A stretch of DNA of 64,000 bases from JBHYDC01 sp051861205 (lineage in GTDB: Bacteria; Pseudomonadota; Alphaproteobacteria; Rhizobiales; Pleomorphomonadaceae), in the NCBI GenBank assembly GCA_051861205.1, contig JBHYDC010000022.1:1-64000 (forward strand), read 5' to 3'. Within the stretch, counting starts at the first letter, position 1. Each line of letters opens with the position of its first letter. The translations under genes were made by a program, and so were the position numbers. Below are positions 10,001-17,988 of the stretch, piece by piece. The notes under the pieces are model-generated. The model was not told where the DNA came from and searched no databases. It saw only the letters and a list, made by a program, of their open reading frames with translations.

Positions 10001-10098
10001 TGCCAACGCTCTACGTCGCCGTTTTCAGCCGGCAAAAGCCCAGGGCGGACGAGGCGGCGCTCGGCGTTCCCAAGCCATTGGGGGTCACAACGCCATGA
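7009..10098 (+). CDS. RND multidrug efflux pump (TriC/AcrB-like)
   Basis: Inner-membrane proton-driven efflux pump of 1029 aa, full length for the RND family. Proton-relay Asp402-Asp403 lie in a transmembrane helix (ALALLVDDAM), and the relay lysine is visible in GIITKNAVILVGQ near the C-terminus. Two large periplasmic loops follow TM1 and TM7. The N-terminus (NLSEWALNRRALVLY) resembles the TriC-type subgroup. TriABC of Pseudomonas aeruginosa is the characterised case of one RND pump needing two adaptors; here adaptors flank the pump on both sides. No outer-membrane channel gene is nearby. A GTG at 7006 is an alternative start. Substrates cannot be predicted. Confidence 0.95.
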   Translation: MKFNLSEWALNRRALVLYLMAVSVAAGILAFVQLGRSEDPSFVIKTMVVSAAWPGATIDDTLTQVTERLERQLQETPDVDFIRSTTTPGLTSIFVNLKQSVPADQVQTIWFQARNLIADIRHTLPVGVAGPFFNDRFGDTFGIIYGFTADGFTRRELRDYVETIRSQLLQVPDVSKIELIGAQDERIFVEFSVKELANLGIDRLAILNALQSQNAVQPSGSIQTDDETISVRISGAFGSEEDILNVNFPVGDRMVRLADIASVSRGFADPPQPMFRVNGQEAIGLGIAMREGGDILALGQTIKTTMAGITADLPLGIEPMLVADQSVTVDYAINDFMTSLWQSVAIILAVSFISLGVRAGLVVALSIPLTLAVVFAIMNIVHIDMQRVSLGALIIALALLVDDAMTTTDAMMTRLAAGDPKEKAATFAYRHYAMAMLAGTLVTIAGFVPIGFAASSAGEYTFSLFAVVTIALIVSWFVAIVFSPVLGVAILSVPRNASANAEPGPVVRMFRGLLSAAMSARWLTIAITLALFAASVMALPLVPRQFFPASDRAELMVDLRLPQNASIYASQDVSARFDAALKDDPDVERWSTYVGRGAIRFYLPLNAQLPNTFFSQAVVVAKDVPARERLQKKLEALLAAEFPILVARVYPLELGPPVGWPVQYRVSGPEIGEVRSIAMRVAQAVGANPDVTQVNFDWIEPSRELRLRVDQDEARRLGISSQALASIMSTVLSGVPVTQVRDDIYLVDVIVRARDDERVSLETLRTMQVAIPGGRTVPLSQFVTFGYDQNPPLVWRRDRVSTLTVEADIAPRSLPETVVSALTPAIDELRASLPPGYRLDVGGSVEESAKSQASVVAVVPLMIFIMLTVLMVQLQSFSRLAVVLSVAPLGLIGVVGALLLSGKPLGFVALLGVLALIGIITKNAVILVGQIDAERAAGKTVWNAALDASTTRFRPIMLTAASTVLGMIPIAPTVFWGPMAYAIMGGLLVATVLTLVFLPTLYVAVFSRQKPRADEAALGVPKPLGVTTP

Positions 10099-11270
10099 AG
10101 CGCACCGCCATGCCCTTCCGCAGCCTGATCGCAGTCGTCGCGACCCTTCTTCTCGCCGGATGCGGCGAAGAAGCGCCGCTGGCGTCCGAAACCGGCCGGC
10201 CCGTTCGCGTGATCACCGTCGAAGCCACCGAACTCAGCAACGCCGCCTCGCTCACCGGCCAAATCGAGGCTCACAAGGATATCGACGCGGCCTTCCGCAT
10301 TGGCGGACGGATGATCGAACGTCCGGTCAATGTCGGCGATGCCGTCAAAGCCGGGCAATTGCTCGCGCGGCTTGATCCCACGACCGAGCAAAACGCCCTC
10401 CGCGCGGCAAAGGCCGCCGCCACCGCAGCGCGCGGCGAGGTAGTCAAAACGCGCAATGTCTTCCAGCGTCAACAACAGCTTCTCGACCAAGGCTTCACCA
10501 CCCGCCGGCTATACGACGAAGCCAAGCAGGCGCTCGATACCGCCGAGGCGCAGCTTGAAGATGCCGAGGCGCGCGTTGAAACGGCTGCGGATCGGCTGAC
10601 CTTCGGCGAGCTTCGCGCCGACGCTGCAGGCATCGTGACCAGCCGGGGCGCTGAACCCGGCGAGGTCGTCGCGCCCGGTCAGATGATCGTGCGCCTCGCC
10701 CGTGACGATGGCCGCGACGCCGTGTTCGACGTACCCGCCGCACAGCTCCACGCCGAGGCCGCCGTCGCAGTCGTTCGCGTCGCGCTCGCAAGCGATCCGG
10801 CGGTGAAAGCCGTTGGCCGTGTGCGCGAAGTCTCGCCGCAAGCCGATACGGTCACGCGCACCTTCAAGGTTCGCGTCGGCCTCCAGGATCCGCCGGAGAT
10901 GATGCGGCTCGGCTCCACCGTCACCGGCACGGTCGAGCTTACGTCCAGCGTCGTCGTGGTCATCCCCGCCAACGCCCTGACCACGCATCAAAATGCGCCC
11001 GCCGTTTGGATCGTCGATCCGGCGTCCTCCGGCGTCTCGCTGCGGATCGTTGACGTTTTGCGCTACGAGCCAGACCGCGTGGTGATCGCGCAGGGGCTTG
11101 AGCCCGGCGACGTCGTGGTCACGGCGGGCGGTCAGGCGCTTCGCCCCGGCCAGATTGTCAGCCCGCTGCCGTCCGCTCGCACCGCTTCCACGCCGCTTTC
11201 CACCGCCGCTGGCAAAGCACTCGTCTTGCGGGTCAAGGCTGAGCCAATTCCAAAGGAGTTGGAAGGATGA
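10095..11270 (+). CDS. RND efflux periplasmic adaptor lipoprotein (second)
   Basis: Second membrane-fusion protein, about 391 aa, overlapping the pump stop by 4 bp. The signal peptide ends in LLAGC. The lipoyl-like halves (DAAFRIGGRMIERPVNVGDAVKAGQLLARLDP and DAAGIVTSRGAEPGEVVAPGQ), the helical hairpin and the barrel (VGRVREVSPQADTVTRTFKVRVGL) repeat the plan of the first adaptor, with which it shares clear similarity. The two are probably old paralogues. It overlaps the AbgT-type gene by 4 bp, so all five genes from HdeD to AbgT appear to be translationally coupled. Confidence 0.93.
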   Translation: MKRTAMPFRSLIAVVATLLLAGCGEEAPLASETGRPVRVITVEATELSNAASLTGQIEAHKDIDAAFRIGGRMIERPVNVGDAVKAGQLLARLDPTTEQNALRAAKAAATAARGEVVKTRNVFQRQQQLLDQGFTTRRLYDEAKQALDTAEAQLEDAEARVETAADRLTFGELRADAAGIVTSRGAEPGEVVAPGQMIVRLARDDGRDAVFDVPAAQLHAEAAVAVVRVALASDPAVKAVGRVREVSPQADTVTRTFKVRVGLQDPPEMMRLGSTVTGTVELTSSVVVVIPANALTTHQNAPAVWIVDPASSGVSLRIVDVLRYEPDRVVIAQGLEPGDVVVTAGGQALRPGQIVSPLPSARTASTPLSTAAGKALVLRVKAEPIPKELEG

Positions 11271-12814
11271 CAACCGCCAGCCATGCGGCTCCACGGGGAA
11301 AGACGAAGACCCAGAAGATCCTCGATGCCGTGGAGAAATTCGGCAACAAGGTTCCGCACCCGGCCGTCATCTTCATCATCTTGATCGGCATCGTCATTGT
11401 TCTATCCCACCTCTTTTACATGATGGGCGTCAGCGTCACCTATCAGGTCATCAATCCCGATACGGATGAGGTCATCGTCGCCACGACGGCGGCGCGCAGT
11501 TTGCTCACGGCGGACGGCATCCGGTTCATGTTCACCGGCGTCGTCCAAAACTTCATGAACTTCAACGCCGTCGGCGTGATCATCGTCGCAATGGTCGGCG
11601 TCGGCGTCGCGGAGTCTTCCGGCTTGATCGGAACGCTGATCCGCAAGTTGGTCCTCGTCGCTCCGCCCAAGGCCCTCATCTACATCCTCGTGTTCGTCGG
11701 CATCCTGTCCAGCATTGCCGCCGATGCCGGCTATCTCGTGCTCATCCCGCTGGCGGCCGCCGCCTTCATCAGCATCGGCCGGCATCCGCTCGCGGGCCTC
11801 GCCACGGCCTTCGCTGCGGTCGCCGCCGCGTTCCTGGTCAATGTGCTGATCGTTCCCACCGACGGCATCCTCACCGAAATCACCAACGACGCGATCCACC
11901 TTCTCAATCCCGCGATTTCCATCTCGCTCACCGCGAATGTCTGGTTTTCGATCGCGTCCGTCGCGTTGCTCACCTTCGTCGTCGCGCTCGTCACCGAGCG
12001 CATCGTGGAGCCGCGCCTCGGCCCTTACACCGGCGACTATGTAGCCGAAACCAGCGAGGGGCTGAGCGGGGATGAAACGCGCGGCCTGCGGTTCGCCAAC
12101 ATCGGTCTTCTCGGCATCATCGTGTTCCTCGGCCTTCTGCTCCTGCCCGCCGGCGCGCCGCTGCGCAATCCGGAAACGGGGGCGATCGTCGGCGACTCTC
12201 CGTTCATGAGCAGCCTGATCGTGGTGATCGCGCTGATTTTCCTCACCATGGGCATCGCTTACGGCATCGGCGCCAAAACCATCAACGGCAGCCTCGACGT
12301 CGTGAATGCCGTCACCAAGGCGATCGCCAGCCTCAGCGGCTTGATCTTCCTGCTTTTGATCATCAGCCAGTTCCTCGCCTACTTCAACTACAGCAACATG
12401 GCCACGCTCGCTGCCGTTTCACTGGCCGACATCTTGAAGCAGGCGGATTTCGATGCGCTTTGGCTCCTGATCGGCTTCGTCGTCGTGGTGATCATTCTCG
12501 ATCTGATCATCACGGGCGCGATCCCGAAATGGGCGATCTTCGCGCCCATCTTCGTGCCGCTCCTCATGAAGCTCAACGTCGCGCCGGAGGCCGTGCTCGC
12601 GGCCTACCGGGTGGGCGATTCACCCATGAACGCGATCACGCCGCTCAACGCCTACTTCGCGATGATCGTGGTCTTTGCCCAGCGATATCAAAAGGATGCC
12701 GGCGTTGGCACCGTCATCGCACTGATGCTGCCCTACGTCGTCATCATGGCCGGGCTGTGGATCCTGCTTCTCGCCGCTTGGTACCTGCTCGGCATTCCCT
12801 GGGGCGTCAACTAG
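11267..12814 (+). CDS. AbgT-family transporter
   Basis: Inner-membrane transporter of 515 aa with many hydrophobic helices. The N-terminal FGNKVPHPAVIFIILIGIVIVLS, then YRVGDSPMNAITPLNAYFAM and TVIALMLPY near the C-terminus, are characteristic of the AbgT family. E. coli AbgT imports p-aminobenzoyl-glutamate, whereas MtrF and YdaH homologues act as antimetabolite (sulfonamide) exporters, so direction cannot be inferred. It is coupled by a 4-bp overlap to the second adaptor. An M17 aminopeptidase follows after 54 bp, which suggests a shared role around peptide-like or aminoacyl compounds. Confidence 0.9.
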   Translation: MTTASHAAPRGKTKTQKILDAVEKFGNKVPHPAVIFIILIGIVIVLSHLFYMMGVSVTYQVINPDTDEVIVATTAARSLLTADGIRFMFTGVVQNFMNFNAVGVIIVAMVGVGVAESSGLIGTLIRKLVLVAPPKALIYILVFVGILSSIAADAGYLVLIPLAAAAFISIGRHPLAGLATAFAAVAAAFLVNVLIVPTDGILTEITNDAIHLLNPAISISLTANVWFSIASVALLTFVVALVTERIVEPRLGPYTGDYVAETSEGLSGDETRGLRFANIGLLGIIVFLGLLLLPAGAPLRNPETGAIVGDSPFMSSLIVVIALIFLTMGIAYGIGAKTINGSLDVVNAVTKAIASLSGLIFLLLIISQFLAYFNYSNMATLAAVSLADILKQADFDALWLLIGFVVVVIILDLIITGAIPKWAIFAPIFVPLLMKLNVAPEAVLAAYRVGDSPMNAITPLNAYFAMIVVFAQRYQKDAGVGTVIALMLPYVVIMAGLWILLLAAWYLLGIPWGVN

Positions 12815-12868
12815 GGCAAATCCAACGTAACGGACGCAAGTTTTCCCTCGTGTGTCAGGAGTTAGATG

Positions 12869-14371
12869 ATGGAAATCACCTTGGCAGTAGGCGCTCTCGA
12901 CAAGCTTCGGACCGGCGTGCTCGTGGTCGGCGCTTTTGCCGGAGGTGCGTTGACGCGCGGCGCGGCGATCGTGGAGGAGTTGACCGGCGGCCGCCTTTCG
13001 CCTCTCTTGAAGGACGGCGAACTCGGCGCGAAAGCCGGCTCCACGCTGATGCTCTACGAGTTGCCGGGCACGGCCGCCGAGCGGGTTCTTCTCGTCAGCC
13101 TCGGCAAGGAAGCGGCCTTCGGCGATCAAGCCTACCGCCAATCACTTCAAGGGGCCGGAAAGGCCCTCGCCAACAGCGTCGCGGGCGACGCCGTCGTCAC
13201 GCTTGCGGACGTCGATGTGACCGGCCGTTCGCTCGCATGGCGCGTGCAGCAGGCCAGTCACATCCTAGCCGACAGTGCCTATCGCGTCGCAAAGCCGGGC
13301 AAGCCCAAAGCCGAAACGCCAGCGCCCGCTCGCGGAACCGCTAAGATCATGGTGCTGATCTCCGAAACCCTGACTCCCGATCTCACAAGCGCCCATCGCC
13401 GGGGGCTCGCGGTTGCGGAGGGTGTGGCGCTCGCCAAGGATCTCGGCAATCTCCCCGGCAACATCTGCAACCCCGCCTATCTCGCCAGCACCGCCCGGTC
13501 GATCGGCGAAGAATTCGGTTTCCACGTCGAAGTGCTTGAGCGCGAAGATATGGAACAGCTCGGCATGAACGCATTCCTCTCGGTCGGCCGCGCCTCGCAC
13601 AACCCCTGCAAGCTCGCGGTCATGCATTACCGGGGCGCCAACGCGAAGCAGAAGCCCATCGTCCTCATCGGGAAAGGCATCACTTTCGACACGGGCGGCA
13701 TTTCACTAAAGCCCGGCGCCAATCTGGACGAGATGAAGTTCGACATGAGCGGTGCGGGCAGCGTGCTCGGCGCGATGAAAACGGTCGCGCGCCTCGGCTT
13801 ACCGCTCAACGTGATCGGCATCGTCACGGCGGCGGAAAACATGCCCGGCGGCAATGCGTCGCGCCCTGGCGACATCGTGACGTCTATGTCCGGCCGGACC
13901 ATCGAAATCCTCAACACCGACGCCGAAGGCCGGCTGCTTCTGTGCGATGCGCTCACCTACGCCGAACGGTTCGACCCGGAGTGCGTGATCGACATCGCAA
14001 CGCTCACCGGCGCCTGCATCATCGCGCTCGGCCGCCAAACCACCGGCCTCTACGCCAACGACGACGCGCTTGCGGGCCAGCTTCTGGCCAGCAGCGCCGA
14101 CAGCGGCGATCCAAGCTGGCGGCTTCCGCTCTGGGACGACTACCTCGAACAACTCGACAGCAACTTCGCCGACATCAGCAACCTCGGCGGCATACCCGCC
14201 GGCTCGGTTACCGCCGCGGTTTTCCTCTGGCAATTCGCCAAAGCCTATAAATGGGCACACCTCGATATCGCCGGAACCGCCTCCCTCACGGGTCCCGCCA
14301 AAGGTTCAACCGGCCGCCCCGTACCCCTTTTGACCGACTTCCTCGTTCGAAGATCGGCGGAAGCCTCGTGA
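12869..14371 (+). CDS. pepA: Leucyl aminopeptidase (M17)
   Basis: Cytosolic metallo-aminopeptidase removing N-terminal residues from peptides, about 500 aa, full length for the family. The catalytic domain shows the metal and active-site Lys269 in GKGITFDTGG and the M17 signature NTDAEGRL at residues 349-356, followed by DIATLTGAC. Two ATG codons abut; ATG 12869 is chosen because AGGAG lies 7 nt upstream. It is downstream of the AbgT gene and upstream of the DUF1269 gene, probably in the same transcription unit. The symbol denotes family assignment; a second pepA may exist elsewhere in the genome. Confidence 0.92.
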   Translation: MEITLAVGALDKLRTGVLVVGAFAGGALTRGAAIVEELTGGRLSPLLKDGELGAKAGSTLMLYELPGTAAERVLLVSLGKEAAFGDQAYRQSLQGAGKALANSVAGDAVVTLADVDVTGRSLAWRVQQASHILADSAYRVAKPGKPKAETPAPARGTAKIMVLISETLTPDLTSAHRRGLAVAEGVALAKDLGNLPGNICNPAYLASTARSIGEEFGFHVEVLEREDMEQLGMNAFLSVGRASHNPCKLAVMHYRGANAKQKPIVLIGKGITFDTGGISLKPGANLDEMKFDMSGAGSVLGAMKTVARLGLPLNVIGIVTAAENMPGGNASRPGDIVTSMSGRTIEILNTDAEGRLLLCDALTYAERFDPECVIDIATLTGACIIALGRQTTGLYANDDALAGQLLASSADSGDPSWRLPLWDDYLEQLDSNFADISNLGGIPAGSVTAAVFLWQFAKAYKWAHLDIAGTASLTGPAKGSTGRPVPLLTDFLVRRSAEAS

Positions 14372-14414
14372 TCGCCGCTGCGGTCGCATTTCCGCCCAAC
14401 CACGGAGCGTTGCA

Positions 14415-14978
14415 ATGAGTGATCTCGTTTTCATAGCTTTCCCGTCCGAGGAAAAAGCCGAAGAAGTCCGCCAGAAGGTGCTCTCGCTTCAGCAGGAGTA
14501 TCTCATCGAACTGGGTGATGCCGTTGTCGTGGTGAAGGATGACAAGGGCAACATCAAGCTGCACCAGATGATGAATATGACGGCCCTTGGCGCGGTCTCG
14601 GGCGCGTTTTGGGGCACGCTGGTCGGCTTTCTCTTCCTCATGCCGCTTGTCGGCACGGCCATCGGTGCGGCGTCCGGTGCTCTCGGCGGCAAGCTCACCG
14701 ATGTCGGCATCAACGATCAATTCATGAAGGAAACAGCGGAATCGCTGCAACCGGGCGGCGCCGGTCTTTTCCTTCTGATCCGCAAGATGACCACCGACAA
14801 AGTGCTCGCCGACCTCAAAGGCGTCGGCGGCGTCCTGATGAAGACGTCCTTCGACGAGACGCAGGAATCCGCCCTGCGCGAGGCTCTCGTGGCCGCCACA
14901 AGCGCGGCTGCCACAAGCGCCGTCGGGACAAGCGCGGCGGTCACAAGCGCCGCTGAAAAGCCGTCGCCCGCCGCGTAA
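14415..14978 (+). CDS. DUF1269 membrane protein
   Basis: A 187-aa protein of the DUF1269 family. The N-terminal soluble half opens with SDLVFIAFPSEEKAEEVRQKVLSLQ. A glycine-rich hydrophobic hairpin follows (GAVSGAFWGTLVGFLFLMPLVGTAIGAASGALGG, about residues 58-93), the family hallmark. The C-terminal 35 residues are a low-complexity Ala/Thr/Ser repeat (ATSAA, TSAVG, TSAAV units). ATG 14415 follows GGAG. Such proteins often sit in stress or envelope operons; no biochemical role is established. Confidence 0.85.
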   Translation: MSDLVFIAFPSEEKAEEVRQKVLSLQQEYLIELGDAVVVVKDDKGNIKLHQMMNMTALGAVSGAFWGTLVGFLFLMPLVGTAIGAASGALGGKLTDVGINDQFMKETAESLQPGGAGLFLLIRKMTTDKVLADLKGVGGVLMKTSFDETQESALREALVAATSAAATSAVGTSAAVTSAAEKPSPAA

Positions 14979-15113
14979 CCGGCGGCCGCCTCGCTGTTGC
15001 CCATCGGAACGGCGCCCCACGGCGCCGTTCCGTCCACGATTGCTCCCGTCGATCTCCAGCCCCTGCGCCCGGCCGCCGCGCCGGCCTTCCCTGACCGCCC
15101 CGAGAGGTTCTCC

Positions 15114-16184
15114 GTGAGAAACGCCTCAACCCCCCGCGCCAGTGCACCCCCCCGCCGCGCCGAGGAGCGATCCGAGCCACTCGCGATCGACCTCGCCTTG
15201 CAGGGCGGCGGTTCGCATGGCGCCTTCACGTGGGGCGTTCTAGACCGCATCTTGGAGGTTGATTGGCTCAAGATCGAAGGCATTTCCGGCACGTCCGCAG
15301 GCGCCATGAATGCGGCCGTGCTGGCGTCCGGCTATGCCAAGGGCGGGCGGGCCGGAGCGCGCGAAGCGCTGGATAAGTTCTGGCGGCAGGTCTCCGATGC
15401 CGCGCAATTCAGCCCTTTCCAGCGCAGCCCGCTCGACATTCTGACCGGCCGCTGGACGCTCGATAACTCGCCCCTCTTCAACATCATGGATTTGATGTCC
15501 CGCGTTCTCTCACCCTACGATCTGAACCCTGGCGGCGTGAACCCGCTGTCGAAAATCCTGAATAATGTCATCGACTTCGACGGCCTCGTCGCCGGCCCGA
15601 TCAAGCTCTTCGTCACCGCCACCAACGTGCGCACCGGCCGGGGCCGCGTGTTCCGGAACCACGAACTCACCCCCGACGTGCTGCTCGCATCGGCGTGCCT
15701 GCCCACCATGTTCCAGGCGGTCGAAATCGACGGCGATGATTACTGGGACGGCGGATATTCCGGCAATCCCACAATGACGCCCCTCATCCGGGAGTGCGAT
15801 TCCCTCGACACCATCCTCGTTCAGATCAACCCAACCGAGCGTCCGGGCACGCCGCGAACCGCGCGCGAAATCATGAACCGGCTGAACGAGGTGTCGTTCA
15901 ATTCGGTTCTGCTCAAGGAATTGCGGATGATGGCGCTGCTCCGCCGCGAGGCCAACCCGAACGAAGGGGAGGGCGCGCGCTGGGCCCAGATGCGCATCCA
16001 CCGGGTCACCAGTGACGTCATGATAGACCTCGGTTACTCCTCGAAACTCAATGCCGAGTGGGGTTTCCTATCGATGCTCCGCGACGCCGGACGATCCGCC
16101 GCCGAGGCCTTCTATGCGGCTCACCGGGACCAGATCGGCAGCACCTCTTCGCTCGATCTCAATGCTCTGCTCGACGGGGTGTAA
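15114..16184 (+). CDS. Patatin-like phospholipase
   Basis: Predicted lipid acyl hydrolase, about 356 aa. The oxyanion loop GGGSHGAFTWGVLDRIL, the nucleophile motif GTSAG (Ser61) and the catalytic Asp in DGGYSGNP (Asp212) are all present, so the Ser-Asp dyad is intact. The open frame runs upstream to a TTG at 14997, but GTG 15114 is preferred: it has GAGAGG at 6 nt, and the upstream part is Pro/Ala-rich with no family similarity. The 3' end overlaps the convergent phosphoesterase gene by 26 bp. It probably acts on membrane phospholipids. Confidence 0.9.
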   Translation: MRNASTPRASAPPRRAEERSEPLAIDLALQGGGSHGAFTWGVLDRILEVDWLKIEGISGTSAGAMNAAVLASGYAKGGRAGAREALDKFWRQVSDAAQFSPFQRSPLDILTGRWTLDNSPLFNIMDLMSRVLSPYDLNPGGVNPLSKILNNVIDFDGLVAGPIKLFVTATNVRTGRGRVFRNHELTPDVLLASACLPTMFQAVEIDGDDYWDGGYSGNPTMTPLIRECDSLDTILVQINPTERPGTPRTAREIMNRLNEVSFNSVLLKELRMMALLRREANPNEGEGARWAQMRIHRVTSDVMIDLGYSSKLNAEWGFLSMLRDAGRSAAEAFYAAHRDQIGSTSSLDLNALLDGV

Positions 16185-17988
16185 CCTGGAAATCAAGCCC
16201 GGTGAACGCCGCAAGCTGATCGCTCAAATCCCCGGCATCGCCGTCAATCGCCACCCGCTCAGGCGGCAGCAGCGCCAGCCCGCCGTCATCGCCCGGTGCA
16301 AGGGTCAGGATGTTGAAAGCAGTCGTGTCCGCGTCCGTCGCATCCATCACCGGGGAGGGCGCCGATACGATCCGCACCGGCCCGCATTCGCCGATCCACT
16401 CGATGTGGCGATGGCCATGCATCGCGATCATCCGGCGGCCAAGCGGCTTCAATTCGCGCACAAACCCGCTACCGTTGATCAGCGCGGTGCCGATCCGCTC
16501 CGAAAACGCCTTGGCGGGTTTGGGGTATTCGACGAGGTGGTGATGCAGGCCGACGATCCAGCGGGCGCTTGGAAACGCCCGCGTCGCCGCCTTAATCCCG
16601 CGCGCCTGTTCGCTGGAAACCAGCCCGAGCGCATTTGTGAATGAGAAATGCGTATCCGCATTTGAGTTGAGCAGGATCACCCCAAGCCCGTCCGCGCCCG
16701 CTGGCGGCAACACCATCGGGAAAACCTCCGCCCAAACGTCCGCAAGCCTTGCCGAAAGCATGCCCCGGCCGTCATTCGCGAAGGCCGTAATCGCCTCCAC
16801 ATGCCGCTCCAGTGCCTCGTTCAGCGTTCCTCCAAGCAGGTCCCGCGCAGGGTTCAAAACCCGCACCCGATCGCCCTGTATCGCCGCCATCGCCGACAGC
16901 GTGCGCAACTGCCGCAGCCGCTTGCCGGGGCTCGTCGGCAGGTCGATGCGCGCGGGATTGGCCCGGTCCACGATGTTGAGATCGTGGTTCCCCGGCAGGA
17001 TCAGCATGCGGCTTGCAAGGTCCGGATGCTTGCCCACCGCGCTCAGAAATTCGGCCCATTCGGACGAGCGGCCCGCATCCGTCATATCTCCGGTCACCAT
17101 CACCAGATCGAGCGGGCGCTCGGCATGGATGGCGCCAAGCCGCTCGAAAACGCGCGCGAGACGGTCGTTCCCGCGCGGTCCCGCGCGGCCGCTCTCGATG
17201 CGAAAACCATAGGCTTCGCCCACCACATGAACGTCCGAGAGATGCACGACACGCCAGCGCCGCGCGTCCTGCGGCGGCGCGTCGAACACTTTGAGGTCGC
17301 GCGGCTGATCCATCAGGGCATCGGCAAAGCCCCAAACCAGCGATGCCGCCGCGAAGTAGCCGCTCACGATCGCCGCCGTATTCGCCAGCGCCGGCAGGAT
17401 CAGCAGAAACGGCGCGCGCAGCATGGCAACGTTGCCGGTCCAGTTCGTCGCCGGCCAAACCAGCGCGACGACGGTGAGCCCGGCCACGCCGCACACGGCC
17501 CCCGCGCCCGCCGCGATCCAAGCCCGCGAGCGTGCCTGCCCGTCCTCGCTAAGATGCCGTGCCAGAAAGCGCTCCGTCAGATGCCGCAGGCCTTCCCGGC
17601 AGAGCGCGTATCCCGGCTGAACCGCCAGTGCGTTCAGCGACCAGAAGCTCTTCTCCGCCATCCGGTAGGCCCGCCGCCCGCCAAGCCACGCCACGGCGCC
17701 TGCAACCGCCAAAACCGGCACCGCCCACAAGGTCGCAAGCGCGCCAAGCTTCGCCGATACGACGGACAGCCACGCCGTCACCACCAGCGGCGCGAAGCCG
17801 AGCAGCAGGCCCGGCACAAGGATTTGGATCGTGAACGCCAGCAGCAGCTTCGGCAGGCTTATCTCGGTGAGCAGGCTTCCCGCAATCGACAGAAGCGATC
17901 GCGCCTTCGGGCTGGAGGCATCATCCTCCCTATCCCCCGCGCGCGGATCCAGCAGCATTGCTTTGGCCAAGGGGTGCGAAGGTTTCAT
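16159..17988 (-). CDS. Membrane-anchored metallophosphoesterase
   Basis: A 609-aa fusion of a membrane N-terminus with a calcineurin-like phosphoesterase. Hydrophobic segments lie around residues 47-75, 85-105, 157-180 and 192-225. The phosphoesterase follows from about residue 246 with the ordered metal motifs LSDVHVVG (Asp252, His254), VTGDMTDAG, LPGNHDLN, GLHHHLVEY and MHGHRH, so all metal ligands seem intact. The substrate is unknown; cyclic nucleotides, lipid phosphates and nucleotide diphosphate lipids are all handled by relatives. ATG 17988 overlaps the stop of the upstream hydrolase by 4 bp, so the two are coupled. Confidence 0.88.
   Translation of the reverse strand: MKPSHPLAKAMLLDPRAGDREDDASSPKARSLLSIAGSLLTEISLPKLLLAFTIQILVPGLLLGFAPLVVTAWLSVVSAKLGALATLWAVPVLAVAGAVAWLGGRRAYRMAEKSFWSLNALAVQPGYALCREGLRHLTERFLARHLSEDGQARSRAWIAAGAGAVCGVAGLTVVALVWPATNWTGNVAMLRAPFLLILPALANTAAIVSGYFAAASLVWGFADALMDQPRDLKVFDAPPQDARRWRVVHLSDVHVVGEAYGFRIESGRAGPRGNDRLARVFERLGAIHAERPLDLVMVTGDMTDAGRSSEWAEFLSAVGKHPDLASRMLILPGNHDLNIVDRANPARIDLPTSPGKRLRQLRTLSAMAAIQGDRVRVLNPARDLLGGTLNEALERHVEAITAFANDGRGMLSARLADVWAEVFPMVLPPAGADGLGVILLNSNADTHFSFTNALGLVSSEQARGIKAATRAFPSARWIVGLHHHLVEYPKPAKAFSERIGTALINGSGFVRELKPLGRRMIAMHGHRHIEWIGECGPVRIVSAPSPVMDATDADTTAFNILTLAPGDDGGLALLPPERVAIDGDAGDLSDQLAAFTGLDFQVTPRRAEH

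Noticed and set aside
5878..10035. A 1385-codon open frame on the minus strand opposite the RND operon
   Set aside because: Its translation is Asp/Arg/Glu/His-rich with no domain, and the + strand carries clear adaptor and RND motifs. It is an effect of C-biased third codon positions.
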